Source: Desulfotignum sp.
GTDB lineage: Bacteria; Desulfobacterota; Desulfobacteria; Desulfobacterales; Desulfobacteraceae
Assembly (NCBI GenBank): GCA_011390335.1
Contig: JAABSO010000007.1
Coordinates: forward strand, 62,001 to 126,000
Direction of reading: 5' to 3'
DNA length: 64,000 bases
The position numbers and the translations under genes were made by a program. The notes under the pieces were generated by a model. The model was not told the DNA's origin and made no database searches. It saw only the letters and a list, made by a program, of their open reading frames with translations. Each line of letters opens with the position of its first letter. The stretch's first letter is position 1. Shown here one piece after another: positions 8,531 to 17,527 of the stretch.

Positions 8531-9178
8531 TCACAAATCCATGCAATCATCATACAGGTCTAAATCGGGATAATGTTTTTTGGCACATTCTTGGCAAATA
8601 CCATGACTAAAAACTGCATCAGAATGTTCATGGATATAAACTTCAATCTGATTCCAGTATCCTTTGTCATCCCTGATTTTTTTGCAATGGGAACAGATAG
8701 GTAAAAGCCCGGTCAATTGTTTGACATTGGCAAGAGCACGTTGCAGATCTATAACCAATTGGTTTCTTTCTTCTTCTATACGGTTACGCTCGGTGATGTC
8801 CTCGATGGCCAGAAGGATGATCCGCTCCTCGTCCACCCCCCGTTCAAGCTGCCGGGCATTTAACAACATTGTACACCTTCCGATGGTGGCAAAATCGTGT
8901 TCAACCTCATAATTGTTAAAAGGGTTATTTTCTGGAAGGATGGTTTCAAGCAGTTCCTTCAGCCTGGGGATATCCCATTGTTTGTTGCCCAGGTCATAGA
9001 CAAGCTGCCCCACGGTCTCTTCAGGCGTTACTTTAAAGAATTTACAGAAGGAACGGCTGGCTAAGATCACCTTGAGGTCTTGATTCAGTATCAAAAGGGG
9101 TTCACGTATTGTCTCTACGATATCTTTGTGTATCTGGTCCATCTGGGTTGCTTCCACAGTGCTATCCGCCAGGATCAT
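8531..9178 (-). CDS. PAS-domain protein with C-terminal zinc ribbon
   Basis: 215 residues. A PAS domain spans roughly residues 15-135 (DIVETIREPLLILNQDLKVI, LLAIEDITERNRIEEERNQL at its end). A short coiled coil follows, then a C-terminal cysteine module with LLPICSHCKKIRDDKGYW and GICQECAKKHYPDL. That PAS plus CxxC tail is often found at the ends of sensor or receiver proteins in deltaproteobacteria. No kinase or output domain is present, so the gene may be a truncated sensor or an adaptor. Upstream, in another frame, lies a piece resembling a transposase start (9162-9239), which suggests a junction at the 5' end. Confidence 0.7.
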   Translation of the reverse strand: MILADSTVEATQMDQIHKDIVETIREPLLILNQDLKVILASRSFCKFFKVTPEETVGQLVYDLGNKQWDIPRLKELLETILPENNPFNNYEVEHDFATIGRCTMLLNARQLERGVDEERIILLAIEDITERNRIEEERNQLVIDLQRALANVKQLTGLLPICSHCKKIRDDKGYWNQIEVYIHEHSDAVFSHGICQECAKKHYPDLDLYDDCMDL

Positions 9179-9239
9179 TTTTCAGCAGCTTCCTGGTATT
9201 CTCTATTGTGGCTTCAACGTCTATGGTTTCTATCTTCAT
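9162..9239 (-). pseudogene. Possible IS66-like transposase N-terminal scrap
   Basis: The minus strand reads MKIETIDVEATIENTRKLL, then KNDPGG and a stop. This resembles, from memory, the opening of IS66-family TnpC transposases (a DVEAT helix before the coiled coil). It overlaps the 5' end of the PAS gene in a different frame. Nothing else of an IS66 element is visible, so the call is weak. Confidence 0.28.
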
Positions 9240-9808
9240 TCATTTCCTCAACATCAGTCCTTTGAATGAAGACATTATAACACAGGTTTTTAAGGCGGAA
9301 TTTTTCGAACGAGGTGGCTTCTCTGCGCATTTTAAAATTTTGGATATGACTTGCTATGCGTTCCTTGTTCGAGATCGCTCAAACGAACGAATATCTTCTG
9401 GAAAACCTTTAAATGAAGGGCTTTCAAATGCAACCTGGAAAATCAAATTTTTCGCAAAAACCCTTGTCAAGTAAAAAATGACATCAAATGCATTTTTTTT
9501 GCTGAATAGTTACCAACAAATCTTGATTTTCTACAACCTCAACCATACTTGCCCCATCTTGAATTCCCTCTGACCTCAACTGTATTTATTATGTCTGCAA
9601 AAAATGTCGGCACAAATTTCATTCCCCTTTCATGAATTTGTCCAGCCATAAATATGTTTCAGTCACCCAGAAGATCCCTGACAATTAACTTTTTTCCTGC
9701 TATGTTCTCATGTTTGTTCCGCTACAGCAATTTTGTGGAAAACTGGCAGCAATTTGAACCTGTTTATGACAGACTTGTGATGGTCCTTGCAGACAACCCT
9801 GCCGTCTC
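9240..9808. other. Gene-poor interval with possible coding remnant
   Basis: No complete gene is supported. The sequence is AT-rich. A plus-strand run near 9724-9819 reads YSNFVENWQQFEPVYDRL, then VMVLADNPAVSQK and a stop; it looks like the tail of a lost protein but was not recognised. The 121-residue plus ORF at 9109-9474 lacks family features and is considered chance. Confidence 0.4.
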
Positions 9809-11242
9809 TCAGAAATAGGGGGCCAGACCGGAATTCATCCGTTCAAATTCCTTGATTTCAGCAAACAGATCATCAGCCGGGTAATCACCCACCGTATCTG
9901 CGGGGCTGCCTGCTTGAGGGATAAACCGGCGGGCAAATTCCTGTATCCGTTCTCCTTCCAGCCGGATCCCTGAATGGGCCGGATATTTTTCAATCACCAC
10001 CTTTTTTTTGCGGTTCAAGGGGATTTCTTTGAAAGAATGTCTGAAAGAGACGGATGCTTTCAGGGAGGTAGCGGTGTAGGCGACCGTCAGGGTGACACCG
10101 GAAAAATCGATGCAGGGCCAGAGGCTTGCAGAGAAAAACAGCTGGTCCCCGGTTTTGGCCAGGTGCCAGAGATCTGTGTCTTTTGGTTGTGACAAAAGCT
10201 GATGATGGATCGCCAGAATAGCCGGTTTTTCCCCGGTGATCCCCATGGTCCGGATATGTCCGGTGGCGGTGATATCCTGATACAGAGATTTGACCAGCAG
10301 GGCATTGCGGGTAAGTGCCCCGGCCCGCTGAAACTGGTGGCGGAAGGCAAAGGAGCAGTAATTGATAGGCAGGGCGATGTTTTGTTCCAGGGTATACCGC
10401 ATCAGTTCCAGGGCGGTGAGCTCGGTTTCCAGGACCGTGGCCTTGGGGCCGTGCACAAAGGTATAGCCCCGTTTGATCAGCCGGGGCAAATTATACGGCG
10501 TGCACCTCAGCTGGTGGAGATTCAGATAATTGACCCCCTCATCATACAGCTGTTTTATCACCTGCCGGGTGTTTTTCAGATCTTCCGGGATGGCAGGAAT
10601 CTCCACAGTAACACAGGGAATGATGCCCTTCGCTTTTTTCAGAGCATCCAGGCGGTAATGGTCCGCACTGATGTCAAACCGGATTTCATCCAGGCCGTTA
10701 TCTGCCAGGATTTTCAATTTTTCCTCGGTCACCAAAAGACCGTTGGTGTACATCCAGATATACAGGGGATCGGTAATTTTCGCCCGCAGGGCCTTGAGAT
10801 ACTGCACCACCCGTTCAAAGGTCATGAGGGGTTCCCCGCCACTGAAACTCACCGCCCGGATACCGAATCTCCGGACATAATCCACGTAATCACCAGGGGT
10901 TTTGAACTCCAGTGAACTGGTCATGGGCAGCCCCTTCTGGTTCTGTGTGGACGGGCAGTAAAAACACCGGGCATTGCAGATACCGTTGATGAACAGACAG
11001 GACCAGTCTCCGTTGCCGCAAAAATCGCACCCCGGTGAAATGCCTTGGGTCAAGAGCTTGGTTTGGGCAAACCGCCATTCCGGACCTTTGCCCTGGTGTT
11101 CAAAAATTTTGGTTATCAGGTTTTCCCGAATCCGGGATGCCGTTTGCGCCGATTCCGGGGTCAGCCAGGTCATGGTGTCATAGGTATCAGTGTACTCTTC
11201 TTTGATCCTGCTGATGGTGCGGGCCATATCCATTTTTGCCAT
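9809..11242 (-). CDS. Radical SAM protein of unknown specificity
   Basis: 477 residues. The SAM-binding [4Fe-4S] motif is NARCFYCPS (CxxxCxxC) near residue 90, followed by SFSGGEPL. The barrel continues with YIWMYTNGLLV and EIRFDISADHYRL. Upstream of the main cluster an extra CDFCGNGDWSC segment supplies three more cysteines, so a second metal site is possible. The C-terminal ~130 residues after position 345 match no domain I recognise. It stands alone on the minus strand, divergent from the HTH-PBP regulator. An alternative ATG lies three codons in. Substrate unknown. Confidence 0.8.
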   Translation of the reverse strand: MAKMDMARTISRIKEEYTDTYDTMTWLTPESAQTASRIRENLITKIFEHQGKGPEWRFAQTKLLTQGISPGCDFCGNGDWSCLFINGICNARCFYCPSTQNQKGLPMTSSLEFKTPGDYVDYVRRFGIRAVSFSGGEPLMTFERVVQYLKALRAKITDPLYIWMYTNGLLVTEEKLKILADNGLDEIRFDISADHYRLDALKKAKGIIPCVTVEIPAIPEDLKNTRQVIKQLYDEGVNYLNLHQLRCTPYNLPRLIKRGYTFVHGPKATVLETELTALELMRYTLEQNIALPINYCSFAFRHQFQRAGALTRNALLVKSLYQDITATGHIRTMGITGEKPAILAIHHQLLSQPKDTDLWHLAKTGDQLFFSASLWPCIDFSGVTLTVAYTATSLKASVSFRHSFKEIPLNRKKKVVIEKYPAHSGIRLEGERIQEFARRFIPQAGSPADTVGDYPADDLFAEIKEFERMNSGLAPYF

Positions 11243-11510
11243 GTGTCTGTATCATCCTCTATTCAGGGTAAGGCTGCCCATAAAGGCACATTGCATGCCA
11301 AAAAAACGATGCCATGAAAAATACCTTTAAAACAATGTGTTAAGGAAAAGACTCCTGCCCCGCAGCCAAATACAATAAGACATCATAAGACCAATATTGA
11401 AAAAAACGGAAATTTTATGTCTGATAGAAATTTTTACACTTTTATAATGAATATCCATTTATCTGATTCATATTTGTTATTTTTAGTTGTCTTGGCAAGG
11501 CATTATCCTA

Positions 11511-11548
11511 GCCGCCTGTTCCGCCCTGACCCTGGCGGAACAGGCGGC
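11511..11548. repeat. 15-bp perfect palindromic hairpin
   Basis: GCCGCCTGTTCCGCC is followed, after 8 nt, by its exact complement. No T-tract follows on either strand, so a classic terminator is unlikely; a REP-like intergenic unit or regulatory stem is more likely. It lies in the 406-bp gap 11243-11648 between the divergent radical SAM gene and the HTH-PBP gene, which otherwise holds no gene and should carry both promoters. Confidence 0.6.
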
Positions 11549-11648
11549 ACTCTCCTCCCCAATAATCCCCCCTGTGGATCTTTACAAATACTGAACTCCC
11601 TTATATGATGGCTGGCACCAATGTAAAATCAAACAAAGGAAACCGGAA

Positions 11649-12551
11649 ATGGGAGAACTCTATACAACCAGAGAAATTGCAAAATTTTTAAACATTAATG
11701 AAAAAATGGTGTATTCTCTGATTTCTGAGAAAGGCCTGCCCGCCACCAAGGTCACCGGAAAATGGCTGTTTCCCATCAACCTTGTGCGCCAGTGGGTGGA
11801 AGCTGGCACGGAAAATTATCCCCAGACCGCCCAGCTGCCCCCATACCACGGACTGATTCTCATTGCCGGTAGCAACGACCTGTTGCTGGACAAACTCATC
11901 GCCACGTTTAATATCAAGCACGAAAACCACATGGCCATGTTCGGCATGGCAGGGTCTATGGGGGGATTGAACGCCCTGAAAAAGAACCTGTGTCATATTG
12001 CCTCAAGCCACCTGATCAGCGATGAGAACGAATATAATTTTCCTTTTTTAAAGGATAAAATACACCAGATGCCGGCGGTGGTTAATTTTTGCATGCGGGA
12101 ACAGGGCATTGTGGTCCAGAAGGGAAACCCGAAAAAAATCAATTCAGTCAAGGACCTTTGCAGCCCTGAAATCCGCATTGTGAACCGCCAGCTGGGCACC
12201 GGCACCCGAAAGCTGTTTGACAAGCTGCTGCATGAGCAGAACATTGCTGGAGAAGAGGTTCAGGGATATGATAACGCCCTGTCCAGGCACATGGATGTGG
12301 GTCTGGAGATTCTCAACCAGAGAGCTGATGCCGGGCCTGCCATCCGACCGGTGGCCAACATCCTGGGCCTGGATTTCATTCCGGTGTGCTGGGAGCGGTT
12401 TGATCTGCTCATCGCCAAAGACAAATTTTTTGACCAGGGCATCCAGCTGTTTCTGTCTCTGCTGAAGGGAAAGGTAATCCAGGAAAACGCTGAAAAATAC
12501 GGCGGCTATGACCTGTCCATCACCGGAAAAATGGTCTATCCGCCTTCCTGA
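11649..12551 (+). CDS. HTH regulator with PBP-like ligand domain
   Basis: 300 residues. Residues 1-50 form an excisionase/MerR-type winged helix (LYTTREIAKFLNINEKMVYS, then KVTGKWLFP). The remaining ~230 residues are a periplasmic-binding-protein-like domain of the kind found in molybdate/tungstate regulators and at the C terminus of MoeA relatives: LIAGSNDLLLDKLIA, HLISDENEYNFP, VKDLCSPEIRIVNRQLGTGT and DAGPAIRPVANILGLDFIP. It probably senses a small anion or cofactor precursor and acts as a DNA-binding regulator. AAGGAAACC precedes the ATG. Its 3' end overlaps the convergent MFS gene by 16 nt. Confidence 0.82.
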   Translation: MGELYTTREIAKFLNINEKMVYSLISEKGLPATKVTGKWLFPINLVRQWVEAGTENYPQTAQLPPYHGLILIAGSNDLLLDKLIATFNIKHENHMAMFGMAGSMGGLNALKKNLCHIASSHLISDENEYNFPFLKDKIHQMPAVVNFCMREQGIVVQKGNPKKINSVKDLCSPEIRIVNRQLGTGTRKLFDKLLHEQNIAGEEVQGYDNALSRHMDVGLEILNQRADAGPAIRPVANILGLDFIPVCWERFDLLIAKDKFFDQGIQLFLSLLKGKVIQENAEKYGGYDLSITGKMVYPPS

Positions 12552-14044
12552 CCGGGCAGGCACAGGGTCAGTGCCAGGCAGATGAGCGAAACAATAAATA
12601 CCAGAACAAAGGTGGTCCACACGCCCTGGGCCACCGCTGTTTTAAGGGTAGCCCGGGCCGCTTCCGGTATCAGGGCCTGAAATTCCGGACGGAACAGATT
12701 TTCCATGCTTTCTTTGAGCTGGATCATCAACTCTTGCGGCATGGACACATCCACGGTCTCCAGTCGGTTCAGCAGCCGGGAGGTGACAAGGCCGCCGCAG
12801 ACCCCCACCCCTAAGGTTCCGCCCAGGGTCCGGGCGAACTGGTTGGAAGAGGTGGCCACCCCCAGGTCCTTTGTCTCCAGGCTGTCCTGGACGATGAGCA
12901 GGGTGGACAAAGTGACAAACCCCATGCCGAACCCCACCACCTGAAAGACCAGAAAGCTGTGCACCATTGTAGTGGTGGTGGAAAATCCCAGGGTCATGCC
13001 GGTGCCCGCTGCCAGCAGAATCCCCCCTGCCAGGGCTGCGGTTTTCTGGGTGGTGTGGTGCATCAACCGGCCCAGGATCAATGATCCCATGGACCAGCCC
13101 AGGCTCAGGGACAGCATGGCCATACCCACCTGGACCGGGGTCTGGCCCAGGGCCCCCTGGAGAAACAGCGGTGCATATCCGAACAGGGCGAACATGGAAA
13201 AACTGGCGCAGAACCCGGCCAGGTTGCCCACGGCAAATCCCCTGCGCCTGAAAAACCGCAGATCCAGAATGGGATCCCTGGCCGCAAGCTCGGATCTGAC
13301 AAACCAGGCCCCGAACAGCACTGCAGCCAATAACAACAAAAAAGCGGGCAGGGAAATCCAGGCAATGGTTCTGCCTGCGGTCATCACCAGGGTCAGCACT
13401 GACAGAAGGAATCCCGTGAGAGATAAAAGCCCGGTCCAGTCCAGGGAGACATCTGTCTTTTTTTCCCGGAACTCCTGTAAAAAGAAAAATATGCCGGCCA
13501 ATGACAGCAGCCCCAGGGGGAGGTTGATGAAAAAAATCCACCGCCAGGAGAAAAAACTGACAATAAAACCCCCCAGGGTGGGTCCGATCACCGAGGAGAT
13601 CCCCCAGATGGAAGAGGCCAGCGAAAGGGTTTTGGCCCGCTGATCCCGGGGGGCGGCTTCGGTGAGCACCACATATACCAGGGCGAAAATCCCGCCGGAG
13701 CCCATACCCTGGAACACCCGGGCTGCCACCAGAAATCCCATGGACGGGGCTGCCCCGGCTGCCAGGGAGGCCAGGATGAACAGGGTCACACTGATGATAA
13801 ACAGCTTTCTCACGGCAAACAGATCAGACAGCTTACCAAAAATGGGCAGGGCCACGGCCCGGGACAGAAAATAGGCGGAATACACCCAGGCATACAGGTG
13901 CAGCCCGGAAAGTTCGGCAATAATGGTAGGCATGGCCGCCGACATGATCAGGGCATCCAGAGCACCCAGAAAAAGGGCCAGCAGCACCGCGCTGATCAGC
14001 CATGTCTGTGACTGTTTCACCTTGCCCCCGGCACTGCTGCACAA
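12536..14044 (-). CDS. DHA2-family (EmrB/QacA-like) MFS drug exporter
   Basis: About 500 residues with 14 predicted membrane spans, the count of the DHA2 family of proton-driven multidrug exporters. Motifs include the N-terminal LGALDALIMSAAMPTIIAEL, the motif-A loop GKLSDLFAVRK, ARVFQGMGSGGIFAL, and GPTLGGFIVSFFSWRWIFF with motif C. The frame opens with TTG at 14044, but a GTG at 14020 behind a G-rich stretch may be the true start. It follows the acetyltransferase gene by about 43 nt on the same strand. No HlyD partner adjoins it. Confidence 0.85.
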   Translation of the reverse strand: MCSSAGGKVKQSQTWLISAVLLALFLGALDALIMSAAMPTIIAELSGLHLYAWVYSAYFLSRAVALPIFGKLSDLFAVRKLFIISVTLFILASLAAGAAPSMGFLVAARVFQGMGSGGIFALVYVVLTEAAPRDQRAKTLSLASSIWGISSVIGPTLGGFIVSFFSWRWIFFINLPLGLLSLAGIFFFLQEFREKKTDVSLDWTGLLSLTGFLLSVLTLVMTAGRTIAWISLPAFLLLLAAVLFGAWFVRSELAARDPILDLRFFRRRGFAVGNLAGFCASFSMFALFGYAPLFLQGALGQTPVQVGMAMLSLSLGWSMGSLILGRLMHHTTQKTAALAGGILLAAGTGMTLGFSTTTTMVHSFLVFQVVGFGMGFVTLSTLLIVQDSLETKDLGVATSSNQFARTLGGTLGVGVCGGLVTSRLLNRLETVDVSMPQELMIQLKESMENLFRPEFQALIPEAARATLKTAVAQGVWTTFVLVFIVSLICLALTLCLPGQEGG

Positions 14045-14087
14045 AACCCGGCAGCCGGGAGGATATACTGGTGCATCATCTTCATAT

Positions 14088-16532
14088 TCAGTTCGTTTTC
14101 AAATCTGAAAGTTCCAGAGTGAGCCGGTATTCTGCTGAATCCGCATCCCGGGCCACAAAAAAACCGATTTTCTGTCCCATGGCCAGCATGGCGACATTAT
14201 TTGTCATCACCAGTCCGGTGACAACGGACAATCCGTATTTTTTCGCACTGGTCAACGCCCGGTTCAATAGATTCGCGCCAATGCCTTTGCCGTGCCATTC
14301 ATCAGCCACAACAACGGCAAACTCGCCGGTTTTCCCGTCAGGGAGAAAAATGATTCTGGCCACGCCGATAAGCTTGCGCGCATCCCCTTCTCCGGCAAAG
14401 GCGCACAGGGCGATTTCCCTGTCATAATCGATCTGGCTCAGCTTCACCAGCATGGACCGGGAAATTCCCTTCAACGGAGAAAAAAACCGCATGAAAATGG
14501 TTTCCGGGGACAGGTCGTAAAACAAATCGATCATCTGCTGGGCATCGCCGGGCCGTACCGGCCGCATAAAGATCCGTTCCCGGTCCCGGGTGACATATTC
14601 CGACTCCTGCCACCAGGGATAGGGGCTGATAATCAGGTGGGCCGGGGCACACACTGCCGGGGAAGCTACTTTCACTGTAATCTGGGAAAAATAGATCCGG
14701 CCGGAACTCACCTGGATGGGGTTGAGGGCCAGATCAAGGATAGCCGGAAAATCTGTCACAAGGCGGCTCACAAGGATCATGGTTTCCTCCAGCAGGCCCA
14801 GGTCCACACCGGGCACCTTGCCCCGGCCGTCCAGCAGCCGGAAAATTTTTGTGGCAGTGATCGTACGCCTGGCCAGAAGCCGGTTCAAGGGCGGCAGGGC
14901 CACAGCCATGTCAGACAGCACCTCGGTCATGAGGCCACCGATGCCGAACCGGATCACCGGCCCGAACAACCCGGTATTTCTGGCGGACAGATCCAGTGCA
15001 TACGCCGCGTGCACGCCTGACGGCAGCGGTGTTATATGAATCCCATAGGCGGCTGCCAGGGCTTTTGCATTCTGGGGAGACAACGCAGTCTCTTCTCCGG
15101 CCAGGCCTTCATCGATGATCCGGGCTGCGGCATCACGGTCTATGTTAAGCCGTTTGTCCGTTGTATAGGGGATCTGCTGAAGCAGTTCCATGTTCCGGCC
15201 GTACTGGTATAAATGGACAAAGGCCCGCACTGCCCGCTCCGGTGAATCATAGGTGATGATGCCGTTCCGGTTGAAAATCTCCCGGGAGGTATCAATGGTC
15301 ATTCCCCCCAGCCATGCGGTAAACACCGGAAACGGGGTGGTTTTCAACAGATCCACCAGAGGCTTTGCAATGGCGGTGCAGTCATAGGTTCCCACAGGGG
15401 AGCTGAGCAGCAGCAGGCCGTCGATTTCCGGTGCCTGAACACAGGTTTTCACCACCTGGACATACTGGTGGGGCGTGGATGCCCGGATCAACGCAATGGG
15501 ATTGGTGCGGCTCCAGCCGTCTGAAAGCAGGGCATCCAGTTTTTTGATGGTGGCCGAATCCAACGCTGCCGGGGCCAGGCCGTGGCCGGCCAGGGCATCT
15601 TTTGCCATATCCCCGATCCCCCTGGCATTGGACACAATGGCCAGCCGGTGTCCCCTGGGCCGCTGCTGCTTGGCCAAAAATTCGGCACAGTCAAACAGGG
15701 CTTCAAATTCATTCACCCGCAGAATACCCGCCCGTTTAAAAGCGGCATCATATAATCTGTCCTGGTCCAGTTCGGCTGAATCACTGGGTTTTCCGGATCT
15801 GCCGGATTTGAGGGCGATGATGGGCTTGATCCGGGACACGGCCCGGGCTGCACTCATGAATCTGCGCATCCGGGTCAGGGACTCCACATACATGATAATG
15901 GAGTCCACATCAGGAAGCGATCCCAGATAATCCAGCATGTCGGAGAAATCCACATCCAGCTTGGACCCCAGGCTCACAAAATGGCTGAACCCCACGTTTT
16001 CCCGAACCGCCAGATCCAGCACCGAGGTACACACCGCACCGCTCTGGGACAAAAACGCCATACGCCCGGGCCGGGGTGTCCGGTGCATGAAGCTGGCGTT
16101 CAGTCCGGCACCGGTGTGGATGATGCCCACGGAATCGGGCCCCACCACCCGCATCCCGGTGTTGCGGGCAATGGTTCTGATGCGCTGGTATATCGCGTTT
16201 TCACCGGGATCCGGCCCCGTCTTCCCGGCAGAGACCACCACAGCCCCGCCCACGTTTTTCCCGGCACAGGTTTCCAGAACTTCCGGGACCTGTCTGATGG
16301 GCACCGCCACCACAGCCAGGTCAACGTCCTGGGGCAGGTCCCGGGCATCCGCACGAACCGCAATGCCCATCACTGATGCATGCCCGGGATTAACCGGCAG
16401 AATATCCCCGGAAAATCCCCTGGACAAGAGGTTCTGCATCACTGCGGCCCCCACGCTGCCGGGCCTGTCACTGGCACCGATTACGGCCACAGATCCGGGC
16501 GAAAACACCCGGTCTAAATTTTCAATGGTCAT
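14088..16532 (-). CDS. Pat-like protein: dead acyl-CoA synthetase fused to GNAT
   Basis: 814 residues. Order: CoA-binding Rossmann domain (SPGSVAVIGASDRPGSVG, ~10-130), ligase-CoA domains (~150-440), a shortened ATP-grasp region (~460-620), and a GNAT acetyltransferase (~640-814; IALCAFAGEGDARKLIGVA, acetyl-CoA loop DEWHGKGIGANLL). The architecture is that of Pat/YfiQ protein lysine acetyltransferases, which regulate acetyl-CoA synthetase. The phosphohistidine segment (normally SHTG-type) reads GKPSDSAELDQDRL without His. Compared with E. coli YfiQ from memory, about 75 residues of ATP-grasp are missing between YGIHITPLP and FGPVIRFGIGG. Ligase activity is therefore very unlikely, while the GNAT half looks complete. 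It follows fkp by 26 nt. Confidence 0.85.
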   Translation of the reverse strand: MTIENLDRVFSPGSVAVIGASDRPGSVGAAVMQNLLSRGFSGDILPVNPGHASVMGIAVRADARDLPQDVDLAVVAVPIRQVPEVLETCAGKNVGGAVVVSAGKTGPDPGENAIYQRIRTIARNTGMRVVGPDSVGIIHTGAGLNASFMHRTPRPGRMAFLSQSGAVCTSVLDLAVRENVGFSHFVSLGSKLDVDFSDMLDYLGSLPDVDSIIMYVESLTRMRRFMSAARAVSRIKPIIALKSGRSGKPSDSAELDQDRLYDAAFKRAGILRVNEFEALFDCAEFLAKQQRPRGHRLAIVSNARGIGDMAKDALAGHGLAPAALDSATIKKLDALLSDGWSRTNPIALIRASTPHQYVQVVKTCVQAPEIDGLLLLSSPVGTYDCTAIAKPLVDLLKTTPFPVFTAWLGGMTIDTSREIFNRNGIITYDSPERAVRAFVHLYQYGRNMELLQQIPYTTDKRLNIDRDAAARIIDEGLAGEETALSPQNAKALAAAYGIHITPLPSGVHAAYALDLSARNTGLFGPVIRFGIGGLMTEVLSDMAVALPPLNRLLARRTITATKIFRLLDGRGKVPGVDLGLLEETMILVSRLVTDFPAILDLALNPIQVSSGRIYFSQITVKVASPAVCAPAHLIISPYPWWQESEYVTRDRERIFMRPVRPGDAQQMIDLFYDLSPETIFMRFFSPLKGISRSMLVKLSQIDYDREIALCAFAGEGDARKLIGVARIIFLPDGKTGEFAVVVADEWHGKGIGANLLNRALTSAKKYGLSVVTGLVMTNNVAMLAMGQKIGFFVARDADSAEYRLTLELSDLKTN

Positions 16533-16558
16533 GGGATTTTTGTTATTTCCCGCCGGTA

Positions 16559-17278
16559 TCAGCTGTCCTGGATTTCCAGCAGCTCCACCTCGAAAATCAG
16601 GGTTGACCCCGGTTCAATGACATTTCCGGCACCCTGGTCTCCGTAGGCCAGATCGGCAGGTACATACAGCATCCATTTGGCCCCCACTTTCATCAGCTGC
16701 AGCGCCTCGGTCCAGCCTTTGATCACGCCGTTGACCGGAAACTCCGCCGGTTCGTTGCGCTGATAAGAGGAATCAAATTCCCTGCCGTTGAGCAAAGACC
16801 CCCGGTAATGGCATTTCACCTTGTCGTTGAGACCGGGAGAATCCCCTTCCCCCGGGGTGATCACCTTGTACTGAAGTCCTGAGGCCAGGGTTTTCACCCC
16901 TTCTTTGGTTTTGTTTTCTTCCAGAAAAGCTTTGCCTGCAGCCTTGTTTGCCGCAGCTTTTTTATTCTGGGCCTCCATCTGCTTTTGCTGGGCCATGGCC
17001 TGGAATTCCGCCAGGGTTTCCTGCATTTTTTCCGGTGTCATGGACAGCTCCCCTGCCAGGTTGTCTTTCATTCCCTGCAGAAACAGGTCCGGATTGATGG
17101 CAAAGCTGTCCTTTAACCGGTGGGTGAGATCATATCCTATGGCATAGCTGATCCTGTCGTCTGCCCCGGCTTTATGCAGTTCCGGTTCTGCTTTGCTGTC
17201 ATCTGCCCATACCGCTGCCGCCAGTGCAGTAATGGCTGCCGCCAAAACCATTGCCAAGAGATGTTTTTTCAGTGTCAT
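16559..17278 (-). CDS. FKBP-type peptidyl-prolyl isomerase, exported (FkpA/Mip-like)
   Basis: 239 residues. A signal peptide (KKHLLAMVLAAAITALAAAV, cut near AWA/WAD) leads to the helical FKBP_N dimerisation domain (SYAIGYDLTHRLKD, QKQMEAQNKKAAANKAAG). The FKBP domain starts at about residue 130 with LASGLQYKVITPGEG, VKCHYRGSLLNGREFDSSY, VIKGWTEALQLM and the closing STLIFEVELLEI. It catalyses proline isomerisation in the periplasm and often has chaperone activity. It is the first gene of a possible run with the Pat-like and MFS genes. The 250-bp gap to the divergent EamA gene holds no gene. Confidence 0.92.
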   Translation of the reverse strand: MTLKKHLLAMVLAAAITALAAAVWADDSKAEPELHKAGADDRISYAIGYDLTHRLKDSFAINPDLFLQGMKDNLAGELSMTPEKMQETLAEFQAMAQQKQMEAQNKKAAANKAAGKAFLEENKTKEGVKTLASGLQYKVITPGEGDSPGLNDKVKCHYRGSLLNGREFDSSYQRNEPAEFPVNGVIKGWTEALQLMKVGAKWMLYVPADLAYGDQGAGNVIEPGSTLIFEVELLEIQDS

Positions 17279-17527
17279 TCAGCTTTTCCTTATATGTAAA
17301 AGGTTTTAAATAAGCCCCATTGATAACAGAAATTGTAATAAATAACAATGCCCGGCTGCAAGGTGAGTTACCACAACATCATCGGCAAACTACGATTCAG
17401 TCCATGCCAGATCGGTATAGACCATTCAACTGGTAATTCCGGGCAAATTCCGTATCGATGAGATCCAAAAGTTAAATTGGGCTTTCAAATTTTGCGGTGC
17501 AATGATAAAGATAAATCTTTTTGAAAT

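Noticed and set aside
9109..9474. 121-residue plus-strand ORF
   Set aside because: Its first part is antisense to the PAS gene and the remainder has no family features or good ribosome-binding site.
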